Positions 38,861 through 53,349 are shown, numbered from the stretch's first letter. The stretch: DNA of 64,000 nucleotides from Nansenia antarctica (GCA_963989245.1 OZ022342.1:47871910-47935909), one strand, 5' to 3'. Notes: a model not told the origin generated them from the letters alone. Numbers and translations: made by a program.

Positions 38861-39182
38861 AGGGGAGAAGGGGGTGGCCAATTAGACAAGCTACACGCGG
38901 GCAGGCTACAACACCCTGGCGAAGCTAATCCACTCTCAATCGCCTCCTTTTGATGGGTTTATGGCGCTTGGCTGGGCAGGAGGCAACCAGCAGCTCATGT
39001 AAGCAGAATACTGCTCCTCAGTGGGTTACTGAAAGGAGGAGAAGGGGGTTGCCGAGAGTTTGGGGGTCTAGGGCTTTGGCGCCTGTGGAAGAAAACACCA
39101 CTGCACACACAGACAAACAAAAACACACACGCTTTCAAACACAGTCGTCACTTGCATGTGTGTCACGTACACACACTCACAA

Positions 39183-39199
39183 ACACAAACACACACACA

Positions 39200-39241
<42 letters not shown>
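39183..39241. repeat. (CA)n microsatellite
   Basis: CA dinucleotides with a few interruptions. A second CA tract lies at 39443-39488. Confidence 0.93.
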
Positions 39242-39242
<1 letters not shown>

Positions 39243-39456
39243 AGTCCTTGACAAGTTACAGTGTCTGGCCTAGAAGTGAATGTTTACTGTGGGTGTGAGC
39301 AGCCCCAGTCCCCACCACCTCCCCCATGTCTGCTCTCTGAGATGATAAACAGGCCAGACGGATGTACTGTAGAGCACAGGCGGATGGCAACCCTGCTCAT
39401 TCTGCAGACTTTGGTGTCATAATCCAACTCGCTCTTCCACTCACACACACACACAA

Positions 39457-39488
<32 letters not shown>

Positions 39489-40377
39489 TCATCGGCAGCC
39501 CTTCTCATTTTGCAGACCTCGACAAAATAGCTGTCTATCCTCCGCTCATAAGAGCAAGGTGGCAGAGAGGTGAGGCACGATTGCACATCTGTCCAGCATG
39601 CTACAGTCTCCTGTTTGGGAAAGCCAGGTAGCAGCTCAAAGCAGCTTCACCGATCCGACACTGATGCACCACTCTCCCAGGATGAGATGCTTCCTGACTT
39701 AATAATTCTCTTTTTCTTCAGTGACTCATCTCTGAGAAAGCGAGACTGCAGGGAAGGTTTTAACTGTCTCTAAACCAATATGACATAGTGGTCAGGCTGT
39801 AATACTGCTAATTTCTTTTTAAAATGTATTATCTGGATGGCAGCCAATGGAGGATCCTGACCGTCTCCTATTGACAGAGGCAATGCAAGTTTAAGTGCTC
39901 GTCCTGCCTTTCTTTGCGTATTGCTAGGAAACAGCTCATCACGTGGACTTTACAGCAATAGTGGTACAAAATAGCCTTACAGTGGGAGAGGAGGAGAGGA
40001 AGGGGGCAGAGAAACGAGGGCTGGATGGCCAGGGGGGAGGGAAAGGTTTAAAGCAAATCCTCTGCGACCCTGGTTGTCTGTTCTCACACTTTTCCTATTG
40101 CTCAACTCTTCTCTGGGGGACTTCACTCCCTCCCATTCTAAAACCCCTCTCTTCCTGAAGGTCTCTGCAGTCTGCCCTCTTTAAACTCCCACTAGAAATG
40201 TCGTAAGGCCCAAGTGGAACACAAATCCTTTACGTTTGAAGCTTCACTGCAGATCCAATTATGTTCGGCCCATTTTGTGACTGCTTACCACAAGGTTGAC
40301 AGTGACGGGGAAACATTGATATTAAAATATTAATATATATACTGTATATACTGTATATATATATATATATATATATA

Positions 40378-40448
40378 TACTAAAATGCAATAAAATATGT
40401 TAATATATATATATATATATGTTAACATATTTTATTGGCATTTTAGTA
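40378..40448. repeat. Hairpin: 26-bp arms around a (TA)n loop
   Basis: Left arm TACTAAAATGCAATAAAATA then TGTTAA pairs with the right arm TTAACATATTTTATTGGCAT then TTTAGTA, with a single-base bulge. The loop is about 18 bp of TA. Further TA repeats precede it (40332-40377). Confidence 0.85.
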
Positions 40449-43397
40449 ATCATCACAAAACATTACAGCAATATAAAATGTTCCAATAATGATCCCTCCC
40501 CACCCCCACCCAACCCTCTGGGCTACTAGTTCTAGAAAGATATTAATATTCATTTAAAAATCTGCAATGATGGTGAAGCAGGTGTAGTCTATTTTTCCTT
40601 ACATAAAAACATATTTAGGCGCAAACCTTTTTTTCTTTCATCTCCTCATATCACTGATGAATTGCAGAGGATAGAGATGTTTGCTTGTGGTTATTCGTCT
40701 TGCACTACAACCTACATGCAGATCTGTCCTTCACCAGAAACGAGTGATTTGCTTTAAGCCAAAATGCAAATGCGTCTTTAGGGAGGAGCTGAGTTGGCTG
40801 CTTGCACTGGATGTCGGGGGCGACTGCTATGCACTCATCCTGTGTGTCCTGTAGCTACCATAGTCAGTGGAAGATCAGCTTCCTCCTCATAGAGCCACAA
40901 GGGAAGAGGAGATGGAGGATATGTCTTTAAAATGGATATCAGACTCACATTACGCATGGAGAGCTCCCAAAGGCTATAAACCATCTGTGGCGTAAAGTTG
41001 AAAATAAGAGAAACCGGTTTTAAAACGCAAAGGTCAAAAATGAAATGGCAAGCTGAAGTCAAAGGCAGTCAGATGTGAAAATGAAGTTGGGTTTCGAGTT
41101 GTGCAAGTGATAAAAAGACACCCAACTGTGTGGAGGAAATGGAGGACATGGATAACGTCTTCAGGATCCATTAGGTTAATGGTTGATGTCTCTGACACAT
41201 GTCTGTAGGTTAACAGGTGCAAACGCCAGGGCTGATTTGTTTCTACTAAAAACAAGAAGGGGGACAGTAAAAGGGTGGAGATGGGGTCTGGAGTCTATCT
41301 TGTTTTTTTTGTCCCTGAACCTTTGACCCCTAAAATGTTTTTTTTTTAAATTCAAACTGTTTTTGTCGTTGTAAATGGGTTTGGCAGTCATGTTGGGGAA
41401 AGATCCCATAAACCGTTCCTCTTGACCTCTTAAACATTGTTTTCTGTCATGCCTGCACGCACATCCCCTGTGTTTGTCTAATGGATGTTTTCCTCTCTCC
41501 TTCTTTCATCCTCAGATTTCCCTGTTTTGCATCATCCACTGGATTCCAACTGTGAAGAAGCACTCTTAAACTTCCTGTGCAATCAAAAAAAGAAAAGAAA
41601 AAAGTGACTTTCTCATTTTCTTCCATGAAAAAAAAAGAAAAAGGAAAAATAAAAAATAACAACAGTGTCTGAGCACCTTATCCATCTGGACAATGCAAGC
41701 ACACATACATTTTACACAAACAACCCATCTTGTTCCCGAACGGACCTGAAACTATTTCTGATATCCCATTTCTGAGAGGGATGCTTGGACGTTGTTTATT
41801 CACGCAAACCAAACAAACTGCTGCTTGTTCTAAAAGATACAACAACCAATCCAGTGTACTATTGGCATATCACGCCTGTGCTTCTCAGCCTGCCATAAAG
41901 TACCATATACATATCAGCCACTCACGCAACCTGCATTTCTTTCCATTCAATCATGAAAGAATTGTATGGACCACGTTGTTGCTCTCTATGATATTCTGTG
42001 ATATGAAAAATTAAATAATAAAAATAATAAAAAAAAACTCTGCACAGGGACTTTAATGTATAGCATGAAGGATGAACTGTTTGGACAGAGGGAGGAAGGG
42101 AGGGAAGGAGGGAATGTCAGTGATCAGAGAACACTCTTCAGCTTGTCTAAACCCAGCTGACCCACACACTGCACAATGAAGGAACAATCCCCCCTCTCTC
42201 TCCCACTTCTCTCTGTTCCATTCGGGTTCACCCCTTTTCCCTTTCGTTTCGGAGACTTTGGTGTCTTTTTTTTTCCATCTGGGAGAGAATCGACTCCTCC
42301 ACTGCCCCGGCAGCCCAGAAGGAGGAGGAGGAGAAGTGATGGACATGTCCCTTTCCCGTCACCTAGTAGTGGGGGTTTTATCTGGAGTTCCTGCTGAGAG
42401 AACCGTGGCAGTTTGCTGTGAGACTTCTGGCTCTAACTGTCACTGCATGTCGTGAGGGTTTGAAGGGCCAGCGCCAGCTGAGGTTGATGGGGGTGGGGTC
42501 GGGGTCGGGGTTGTGGAGGGGGTGCTGGAGGTTCATGCCCTAACATGTCCGTTGATGTGAAGTTACGACTCTCGCTGTGTCGCTCGCCCCCCACTACCCA
42601 AAAGAAAAGCTGGCCCACTTTTGACTTATGGGCAATATTCAAAACAACAGTATAAGGACTATTAAACACAGAACTGAAGCTCAGCTGCTCAGTAAATACT
42701 GGTTGTTCTGTTATTCCAATGATCATTGTTTTGTTGGAGTACTGATCGATTTTATGGTTATGGTGACGCAATACGATTGACATGAACCTCGTGGTCAGAG
42801 ACTTTTGTCACCTCGGTAACCCAAACTGAATCTGTAATCGTTTTTTTTTCTGATCTTGCTGCAATGTATCTTCTTAGTCTTAATTTATAAGAAAATTCTT
42901 ACTTTGTTTGTTTATGTTACAAATATTTAATCCTATTTATTGTTTCTCTGCCTGCATTCATATGTGAATGTCTGTTTGGGGGTGTATCATGCATGGCACA
43001 GGTACATGTTCTATCTGATCTCATTTGGGCTGCTTTTTTTTGCACAGTTCAGTTTCTCCAAAGTGGAACCTGTTTTCCTTTTTTTCTTTTTTCTTTTTTT
43101 AAGGGGGTGTGGAAACCTCCCAACCATGTCACCAGTGAGGTTTCCAGGTTAAAGGTCAGAGTAGGGATGGACACGAGGAGGAATGATGTTGCTCAGATTA
43201 CCCAGACTGCAAGTGGCCAGGTCACAAGGTCAGCGTTCTCTTCCCAGAGAGGGTGTGTGTCAGAGGAGAAGTCAGTCCAGCCTCTGACATGTTAGGCTCT
43301 GAGCCCTTGATTTGAGTTGCCAAAGTTTACTACACCAAATTGCAGCCAAGTCCCACCAAAGACATTAGGAGAGGATACACAATCAACAACAACACAA

Positions 43398-43428
43398 CAA
43401 CAACTACTACTACTACTACTACTACTCC
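43398..43428. repeat. (ACT)n trinucleotide repeat
   Basis: About ten ACT/AAC units. Confidence 0.9.
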
Positions 43429-44494
43429 AAAAACAAGAACAGTGACGATATAGAAGCAAAAAAAGGCAGTGAGAATTTGCATGTGTTAGAAGCTAGCGAG
43501 GCATGCAACCCTGGCCTTGTAACTGTCAGGGACATCACCTCAGCGGTCCACCCAGTGACCCCCTTACACCACTAGGCCTTGAGCTGCCATGTGAGCAATG
43601 TGAAGGGGGCAGCTGTCCTGAGGACAGCTGGCACTGTGTCACATGCGCCTGGACAGGACAGGACTGGAGGACACCCTTTGGACGTCGTTCTAGCAGTCCC
43701 TCTGCTTTTCTGAGTCCCATTGAGCTTGAGGGAGAAGATGAAAGTGAGGAAAATGAGGAGGCTGAGTTGAAGCCGGTGACCTGGGTGTAGGGGCAGGCAT
43801 GCAGTAATTTTTTTAGTGTCACTGACGCACAAGAAAAAACAACCATTGAGAGGAGAGTTTCAAAAGGCTCAAAAAAAGATTGAATTAGTTAAATACTTCA
43901 TACACCCAAAACGGGTTGAGCATTAATTAAATCATAGTGTATTAAAGTTTGTATGAATCTCTTTCACAGGATCTGTATTTGGATGAATTCAGTGAATGAG
44001 CGACTCTCTGAACCAAAATGGCTAAAACTCTGCATTCCTGTTTGATTGGTTGAGCCACCCACAACTATGGAGACCTCATTGGGCTCCTTGATGTCAATCC
44101 CCTCACCACTGTTCACAGAACACGGTACCTCTGGCCTCACCAATGAGATAAGAGCGTGCCTGCCTTTTAGAACATAAGTTACCGTGGCAACGCTCAACAA
44201 TGAATGCCCCTCCAATTAATACGTAATCGCAGAGTGGCTTTTTATGTTTTTTTGCCCTCTCCCTCAACCCTCTCTCTTAAGGTTCCAACTTGGTCACAGG
44301 GGAGGGCTTTCTGTAAGGCATATGTACGTACAACGAGGTACAGGCATCTTTTAAACATTGTCAATACGCATTTATTTCAGTTCTGTCATGTCAATGTTTT
44401 TTTTTCTTTTCTGTTTTTTTTCTTTTTTGTATTTTTTAGATGACATTGTTTTTGTACATGTGTACATTTTTTTCACAATGTGAAATTCATGGCA

Positions 44495-44500
44495 AATAAA
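44495..44500 (+). terminator. Candidate polyadenylation signal AATAAA
   Basis: GGCAAATAAACATAAGAG, followed by a T/G-rich stretch. It would end the proposed enc1 3' UTR. Confidence 0.4.
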
Positions 44501-44520
44501 CATAAGAGCTTTTCCTCTTG

Positions 44521-45427
44521 ACTGTACAGATGCGACTGTTTGTTTTTCTTCACAGTTGAACTCTGATGCAATTGCACTGACTTGATTGCACTGCCTTATA
44601 TTTGTGTACACATATAATGGACTGGGGTGTCCTTTAGCACAAATAGTTTGGGTTGAATTAACAGTGTGTCTACACACACAAACACGTGAGGGTTTTACAT
44701 TCAAACAAATCCTAAGGCAAACCTCCCTCCTAAACCTCTCGCAAATATTTTTACATCGCTCTGGGGCTAGTAGTTTGGAATGGGGAAAGCACAACACACT
44801 CATTCCAACACAGCCGTAGGTCCTAGCTCATTACCGCATGTTTCACATATTTAGGCAGCTTTAGCGGGAATGTAGGACATGAATTGTCCTGCGGTATTAA
44901 AGCTAGTGTATTATCCACACGGCTTTTGTTCTGTTGGTAGGAGAGAAATCATCTTATCTACGCTTCTGGCTTTTTTACGCTCTCTGCTCAGAAACAGGCG
45001 AAGAGAGAACACCAGATACTTTCCCTTTTTCTGTCGAGTCACCTTGGCAACCGTGACCTTTATCTGCAAACTGTGGGGGCCGAGGGAGAACATGAAAACT
45101 TCTTTCTGTTACCTTCCCTGCTCTGTCTCCCCTCTCACTTTTCACGCCCCCTCTCACACTTTCCATCAGTGAGAAACATTGCAGAGCTGCTTGCCAAAGG
45201 AGCACTCCCTATGTTCAATGTTCTCCGGTCTCTAACAAGTTTAACATCCCATTAGTGTGTGACTGCAGAGCACACAGGCACTGTCTGCATTCCCCCAGCA
45301 GTGTGTGAGAGTCCAGCTCTCTTCAGTGTTTACATTCTTTCTGCGAAACAACTCTTGATGGGTGACGGCAGGTTGAGAAACACCAGTTTTACTAGCTCCT
45401 GTCCCTCACGGTAGACAAACACAACAC

Positions 45428-45485
<58 letters not shown>

Positions 45486-46115
45486 TCCTCGAATGGGAAG
45501 AGGGGGACATTTGAGTGAAATCAAAAGAGACATGTAGTTCATGCAGAGATGTTCTATAAGCCAGTTGTCAACCTGACGATGTGTTTTTTGAGTTTGACAG
45601 AAATTCATTTTCCTATTTCCCCAGTGGAACTACTGAACAACAAAGACCCGCTGGCACGTCAATTAGTATGACATTTCAGTCCACAACTGTGAGGCACTGA
45701 ATAAAATGACTAGTACCACTTACACTGAAGTGTGTGGCGCTCTGTGTGAGGGAGGCCCTTCAGTGCCCTTTAGTGAATTAACAGTCCCTTACTAATCAAG
45801 ACAGGAAGTAGAATTTCCTGTCTACCACAAAATGGGTCCTGTTCCCTTAAACATTCCAATGACAGCTCAACCTTCATTGCTGGGAATGTGTCCTTACGAA
45901 GCTCAAACTGCATTGTGGTGTGGGTGGATAGAACTAAATTAAATATATTCTCTTTGGGAGCATGAAAACTGCATCAAGGTAGCAGGGACAGAATCATTAC
46001 CCACACACCCACGCTCTGGCAGCCTGTATGTGCCCACAAGCCTGAAAAACAATGTCACCGTCGCCAGGCAACACATCTAGCAGCCCTTGCGCGTGCGTGC
46101 GTGCGCACCCCCCCG

Positions 46116-46159
<44 letters not shown>

Positions 46160-47500
46160 AGCCCTTGAGGAGCTTGAAGTGGCAAAGTTATACCCTTTCC
46201 CAGAAACTGAACCATTTTCATATTGCATTCTACAGTACTGCCTGTGCTTACACAGATTGGGTTTAAGCCCTGGTTCTAACCGATCCGTGGCTGCTTTTAA
46301 TGAAAGTCTGCAGTCTTTTGCTGGGCACTCCAATTGACCTCTGGGTCTCTGCTTATCCAGATCACCTGGCAGACAGTGGACATAACACATGGAAGAAAGG
46401 GGAGGGGGAAGTGGCAGGCAGCATCTGGACAGCAACAGACAGGGAGGGGCTCAGGTCCACACAGCAGTATCAACATCTTTGCCTGGTCCTGTTCCTGTTC
46501 CTGTCCTTTTGTGTGCTGTGGTATACCAGGGAGAAACGTCGGAGTATCTTTGAGTCTTTACAGAGGAGATGCAGAACCTGATTGTAGCCTGCACCTCCCC
46601 TTCTCTCCCGTTCTAAAAGCCAGTGAATGTCTATTTCTCCAGCTCTTAAGAGAAGACCTGAAGGGATTGGGGTGCTTTGTTCGTATATCAGAATTGTTGA
46701 ATGGTTCCATACAGGACTATCCTTACCGTGTCCAACAATGCTTTTTGCCCCCCCCCCCCCCGATTTTAGAAAGGATAGGAAATGGGTTTAATCAACTTTC
46801 AGGTTTATTCAGAATGCATTACAATAGCTCTTCGTACTCTCGCTCTCACTCTCTCGCGTGCGCTTTCTCTCTCTCCCATTCTCTAGTTTTTTTCTCCCTT
46901 TCTTACTCATTTTATCTTCCTCTCTCTGTCCTTTCTCTCTTTCAATCCTATCCTTTTTGTTGATTGGACATCCTTCCAATCAGCGAGTGATTTACTCCTT
47001 GAATATAGCCTGGAGTGATCTTCTATCGAAATGAGGACAGTAGTTAAACACTGTAATTAATCAAACGCTGGGGAGTAAAACGCAACTGCCTGACCTTGTG
47101 CTTCATCTGTTCAAGGATGGATCTCCAAAGACCGTTAAATACATTTTTAAAGGGGTTTACGAAAACTATTCCACGAAACACAACTCAGCTCTGTGGGTTG
47201 TTTGTCTCTTTGAAGTGTGACGAGTGTGTGTGTCAGGGGAAGGGCAGGGGGACAGACTCTGTGTCCCAGAGGCTCCCCTTATCAGTGTCAGAGATGACAC
47301 GCCGTATCTCGGGGATAAACACCAGGATGCTTCCTAATCCCGCTCTGCCATATTTTTCAGACACTTCGACCGGATTTAGAGACCTAGACAGTATGTGAGA
47401 CGGAAACAATTATGCCATGCTTAAAGGAACATTTCACCCACGGTCACCACCACGACTCAACAGCAAGTTAAAAGTGGTATTTCTTGTCGAAACAGACAGG
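44521..47500. other. Gene-poor flank, no gene seen
   Basis: CA tracts at 45423-45482 and 46116-46155 and a 16-base C run near 46751. The 209-codon frame at 46334-46963 has no recognisable features and a low-complexity Ser/Leu end. Confidence 0.55.
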
Positions 47501-49780
47501 AATTTCAGTATTTCTGTAATACCAATGACAGTATTTGATGATGCCACTTTTTATGATGTTTGATTTATAAAAAGCCACAGAAGAAATGAATGGAGTGTCC
47601 TTGATATGTTCTGCTTTTATCCCAAATGCTTTGATTACCTACCTTTGCCAGCAAGGCACAGCTAATGGTTTTACCAGGCTTTATCATTGGGAAGGTATGA
47701 AACGCCCAAACCCGTACAGATAAGGAAACTGATGCTTTGTGTTCAGCAGTTCGCTAAATACCTTCCTTGCCGACAACGTGGTCTCATTTTTGTCTGACAG
47801 CTGCAGATTTAAAAGCCTCTCCTCTGCTTGTAAAGCCCAAACACTCCATCAGGCCCTTATATGAGTATACGATACGCTTCTACTGTATCAGACTCTTTCA
47901 TGTAGATAAAATGTGTTTGGGTCGTTAGAACGTAATTATTAACTGCTTAAATGTAGCTTTTAGTGCCACTTAGCTTACCTCAGCGCTCACTGGCTTATCT
48001 CCCTGCTGACAAAATGGAGAAAGATGAAACCCAGCAGAACTTCATAAGGTGGGTGTAATAACAGTTTGGGGTGATTTACTGCAGGCGGTGTGCTCATAAC
48101 ATTGTTTACCCTCTCTTTGATATAGGGCTGTTTGGTCTTTTAATCAGTCTCGCTTAGAGGCGTTTGCCCTGCAATTTCTGCTGTTATATGGGTTTTCTCT
48201 GGGGTGTGGTTGAGGTTGGATAAAGAGAGGGTGAGGAATAAGGGGGAGGGGGCGGGGGGGGTTAGTGGTTTAGGTGGGTCAGGGGGGGAAGGTTCTGTTT
48301 TCTTTCAAGTAGCATACTTTTGGTGAAGTTTAATAAACAGCAAACAATTATTCCCCCTTGAGGTGAGTGGGAGCCGAATGCAATCAATTGCGCTTAGCCT
48401 TGTAATTACGGCTAGGAATGTGCCAATGAATCTGCGGCTGAAAAGTGAACCCGCGCTGTTATCAGCTCCAGTGATTTCCCTGTCAGCTGCCCTTTTCAAA
48501 CACCACACAACAGAGGTAATTAGAATGAGGAGCCGGTGGGAGAGATGTCAATATTGACCCATTTCACTCTGGCACTTCATTGACAGGCATTGTGCTTTAA
48601 GGACTCCTGAAAAGTAAAGGAAAAGCAGGTCAAACATTCTGAATGCAGAGTAAAGGAAAGTGGAGAGAGACGTCCATCACTCCCACCAACAGAACACAAA
48701 CAAGCCACTACACCTGCCCCTCCCCCCCCGCCATCCTCCATCCCCCTTCCCCCCGTCCCCCCAGCAGAGAACTGATGACCCCTTCCCCCCCCCCCACAGA
48801 AGATTCCTGTCAGAGAAAGGTCAGCAGTGCTGCTAACCTGTCAGGTTAGCTTGTCCAAAAAACGAGCTCCTGGCAAAGACCCTTAATCTGCAAACCAAAA
48901 CAAACCACACGAAGACATCAAGACGACAAAGAAAACATCGCTGCAGGAAAAACCCACGCTTACGGATGCACGCACGCACGCTCACAACAACGCTGATAAA
49001 CAAACAAGGTCTGACATGACGAGCTAGCGTAGCCAAAGCTAACGAAGGAGAGGGGAGAGGAGGCAGTACAGTACAAAAAGGGCCACATTTTTTCGAAGGC
49101 TTGTTTATAAGCACTTGGAGTCAGACGGTTGCGGTTTTGAAGTTTTGTGCCTCGTGCTCTTTCATCAATTAAAAGAGCCCCCCTAATTAAACAGCACGCT
49201 AGCAGATGGAGCGGAGGTGGGGGTGGGACAGGACCGGGTGGGATGGGGATGGAGGAGATGGTAGCGGGAGTCTGGGTATGTAGGGGTGGGGGGCGGGCGG
49301 GGGGGGGGGGGGCTGTGGTGGAGAGGAAGCCCACTGACTTTGTAATTAGCAGAGTTAAGCACGTCCAACAGCTGGTGAGGATTTTGACTGTTTTTTTGGG
49401 GGTGTTATTCTCTGCCCCCCCAACCCCATGGTAGCTTGTTAACTGTGCCTCAGTGAGATTCCACTGACTTAGACTGACCCCCAACTAGAGCTTACTCAGC
49501 TACCGACAGGGAACCACTCCAAACCCCAAACTTTTAGCATTCACCACCACACACATGGACACTCCACTTAACTCAGGCATGTGGTCCATATCAGGGTGTC
49601 ATTGAGCGCAGGCCCAGATGAAAGCCTGTTCCTTGTTCTCTCCACTCAGAATCCGCTGTGCACACGCCAACACTCTTGATTGAGTGGCTTTAAAATGAGT
49701 GTCCTCCTGCTTTTGTTCCATATGAGACCACACACATAAGCGCGCACACACACACACACACACACGCACACATACGCGTG

Positions 49781-49815
<35 letters not shown>

Positions 49816-50247
49816 GCACACACACTCACACATACACACAAACTCCCACACACACACACCCCCACACACAACCGCATTCAAGCACTGAACACACTTCCAA
49901 ACACCCACAAACGTATGCACTCAACCGCAGTAATTCAGACAGAACCCGACACGCAACATATTTCCAAACAGCCAAAATGCTCCACATCAGTAGAGATGAA
50001 AGGGACTTGCATCAGATAAGAGGACTAGGATTCAAAACGCCCTGATGGTTTTTCGAAGCCTCATCAAAGGATGGCCCTTTCCTTAGAAGACCCTGACATC
50101 ATCTCTCTGCTTGTACGGAGTGCGGAGGCAAGAGATAGAGCACTTCATGATTCACAAATGACTGTCATTTCAATAAGTGTCGTCGTGACAAAAGGCATTT
50201 TTCCTGTGGTACTGCTGCAATGGAATTGACAACTCAAAGCATTTACA
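47501..50247. other. Gene-poor flank with candidate conserved non-coding blocks
   Basis: No coding frame. Unique blocks near 47780-47850, 48340-48560, 49090-49200 and 49315-49385 have homeodomain-type TAATTA cores and E-boxes (see findings). C-rich patches at 48720-48800, G-rich at 49205-49315, CA tract at 49742-49860. Confidence 0.5.
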
Positions 50248-50425
50248 CCGTTTTGCAGACGCTTTTATCCAAAGCGACTTAGAATTGGAGATTACAGGGA
50301 CAGTCTCCGTGGAGTATCTTAGGGCTAAGTGCCTTACTCAAGGGCACACTAGTGGTGGTTGTTCCCAGGTGGGACTTGAACTCATGACCTTCTGATCACC
50401 AGTCCAACCGCTACCCCAAAGCAGC
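50248..50425 (-). mobile_element. tRNA-derived SINE with LINE-type tail
   Basis: On the minus strand the head reads GGTAGCGGTTGGACTGGTGA with B box GAGTTCAAGTCCCA. The element ends in AAGTCGCTTTGGATAAAAGC then GTCTGC, the 3' tail shared by fish V-SINE-type elements and their partner LINEs; the same tail ends the LINE fragment at 17.7 kb. Confidence 0.8.
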
Positions 50426-51370
50426 ACTAAAATACGTCATACACCATACATATCGCTTGGAGCCTTCAACACACTCCTCATTCCTTGCCCTCGTAATCCA
50501 TATAAGCAATGACCAATTTCCTCTGTGTTTACAACATCTTCTTCTTTAAAATAGTTACCCCGTTAAGAGCATTGAGCACCTATGTGAATGAATATGAAGT
50601 GTTTAAAGTATACCCTCCTCTGTTTTGCAGGCCGGTAATGATGTGATTGCCCATACAATGTCAACACAAGGGAATGACAATGATTAACCAATGGCCACAG
50701 CCTGGCTTCACGTCTATGGAGGATTATAATGAATGGACCCAACTCACCACAGTATCAGAGCAGAACAATAGGAAGAAGGAAAAAGCCTTCAGCCATAACT
50801 TTGTTATTAGCATTGAAAGAGAGGAGCAGGCATAACACATACTCACGATACTTTTCCACTGGGGGGGGGGCTAAGGCATAACATATTCCAGTGCTAAGAC
50901 TAGCGCCTCGATTAGCCACAGTCCTCTCTTTGTAAAAAGGCAGTAATTATAATTGGCCTGGGCTGGTTGCCCCTCAGACCCTGTCATCTTAATCTTCGCT
51001 AATCCCCCTTTGTGTTAACAGAAATTAGTTTGTGAAGTGGGTTCAATCTAGGTCAATCCTCGGGGGCACTGTGGAAAGGGGTCCGGCGGTGTTTGTGTGT
51101 GTGTGTGTATGTGTGTCCCCTGTGACAGATTTGAGGTACTAGGGATGGAGCATTGGCACTGGTTAGGCTAACAGCTATTATCGCCATTTTAATTGGGAGA
51201 TTAGCGAGAGGATTTCTACTGGGAGTCTATCAGGTCCTAGGGAAACAGTCTGTGTGTGCATGGGTTTATATGTATATGAGCAAGTGTGTGTAGAGTATGT
51301 CTTGGTATGCTTATATAGAGAGAAAATTAAAGGCTGGGAAATACTTATTGGCTGGATGCTATCCACACAT
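50426..51370. other. No gene; candidate conserved block
   Basis: Unique AT-rich sequence. A block at 50930-51060 (CAGTAATTATAATTGGCC, CTTAATCTTCGCTAATCC) and another at 51165-51235 look like conserved non-coding sequence. Confidence 0.45.
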
Positions 51371-52489
<1,119 letters not shown>

Positions 52490-52790
52490 TCTAACACCCT
52501 CTCTCTCACTCTCTCTCACCCTTCCTTGCTCCCTCTCTCTCACCCTTCCTCCCTCCCTCTCTCCCTCTCTCACCCTTCCTTGCTCCCTCTCTCTCACCCT
52601 TCCTCCCTCCCTCTCTCTCTCTCTCTCTCTCACCCTTCCTCCCTCTCTCTCTCTCTCTCTCTCTCACCCTTCCTCCCTCCCCCTCTCTCTCTCTCTCCCC
52701 CTTCCTTCCTCCCTCCCTCTCTCTCTCACTCTCTCTCTCACCCTTCTCCCTCCCTCTCTCTCTCTCTCTCTCAACCTTTCTCTTTCCTCC
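52490..52790. repeat. CT-rich array with CTCTCACCCTTCCTCCC units
   Basis: Irregular tandem units of about 20-40 bp. It causes the Ser/Leu/Pro-rich spurious frames on both strands. Confidence 0.9.
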
Positions 52791-52842
52791 TTGAGCGCTT
52801 TGGGCTGCAACGTTTGCAGGAGAGGCGCTATACAAATAAAAT

Positions 52843-52892
<50 letters not shown>
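52791..52892 (+). mobile_element. LINE 3' tail fragment, (ATT)n
   Basis: TTGAGCGCTTTGGGCTGC ... GGCGCTATACAAATAAAATG, then ATT repeats at 52849-52892. Similar in style to the tail at 63499-63560. Confidence 0.65.
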
Positions 52893-52893
<1 letters not shown>

Positions 52894-53349
52894 GGTTTAC
52901 TGTCGGTATGTTTTCCCCAATTCAATTACATTGAACCATTTTCTTAATATTTCAGGTTTGAAAATCATTCGGAGAGCAAGCAACCCATCACAGGTGTGGA
53001 ACACGTCTCTTTATGCCGTGTTTAAATGAGTCCCTAGAGGGGGAGCAGCCATATACTGTACGCAGCACTCTCCACCACTATTACTTTACTCGTTATTTCA
53101 GCCTCCCTCCCCTCAGACCAGGCACACATCATGTGACAGACGTGCCACGTACCTGAGGCAATTTACACTGGAAGAAACACCTCAGATGAAGGAAGGATTC
53201 AGGTCTTCCGGACACGTTGGGAATTAGGCCACCTGTCCTTCCACTGAGATGCTCTGACGCACTGGACCACTCAAACCCCCCTCCCTACACCCCCGCCCCC
53301 CCACTTAATTTCCATTTTCTGTATATGCTTTGTCTAAAGTGTTAAGTTG

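Larger units (their letters stand above)
37901..41515. other. Proposed enc1 3' intron, no gene seen
   Basis: Contains GT/G and CA microsatellites, a short LINE tail at 38812-38860, and a hairpin at 40378-40448, all listed separately. Ends in TTTCATCCTCAG. If no splicing occurs here, it is ordinary downstream sequence. Confidence 0.4.
41516..44520 (+). other. Candidate enc1 3' UTR exon
   Basis: Begins after a strong acceptor (CTCTCTCCTTCTTTCATCCTCAG). No long coding frame. It contains A-rich stretches with AATAAA at about 42015-42035 and an (ACT)n tract at 43398-43428, and ends with AATAAA at 44495-44500 after T-rich TTTTGTACATGTGTACATTT. An untranslated last exon downstream of a single coding exon is inferred from signals only. 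Confidence 0.4.

Noticed and set aside
46334..46963. 209-codon plus frame
   Set aside because: No recognisable motif, composition changes abruptly, ends in a Ser/Leu/Phe-rich CT tract; no splice context.
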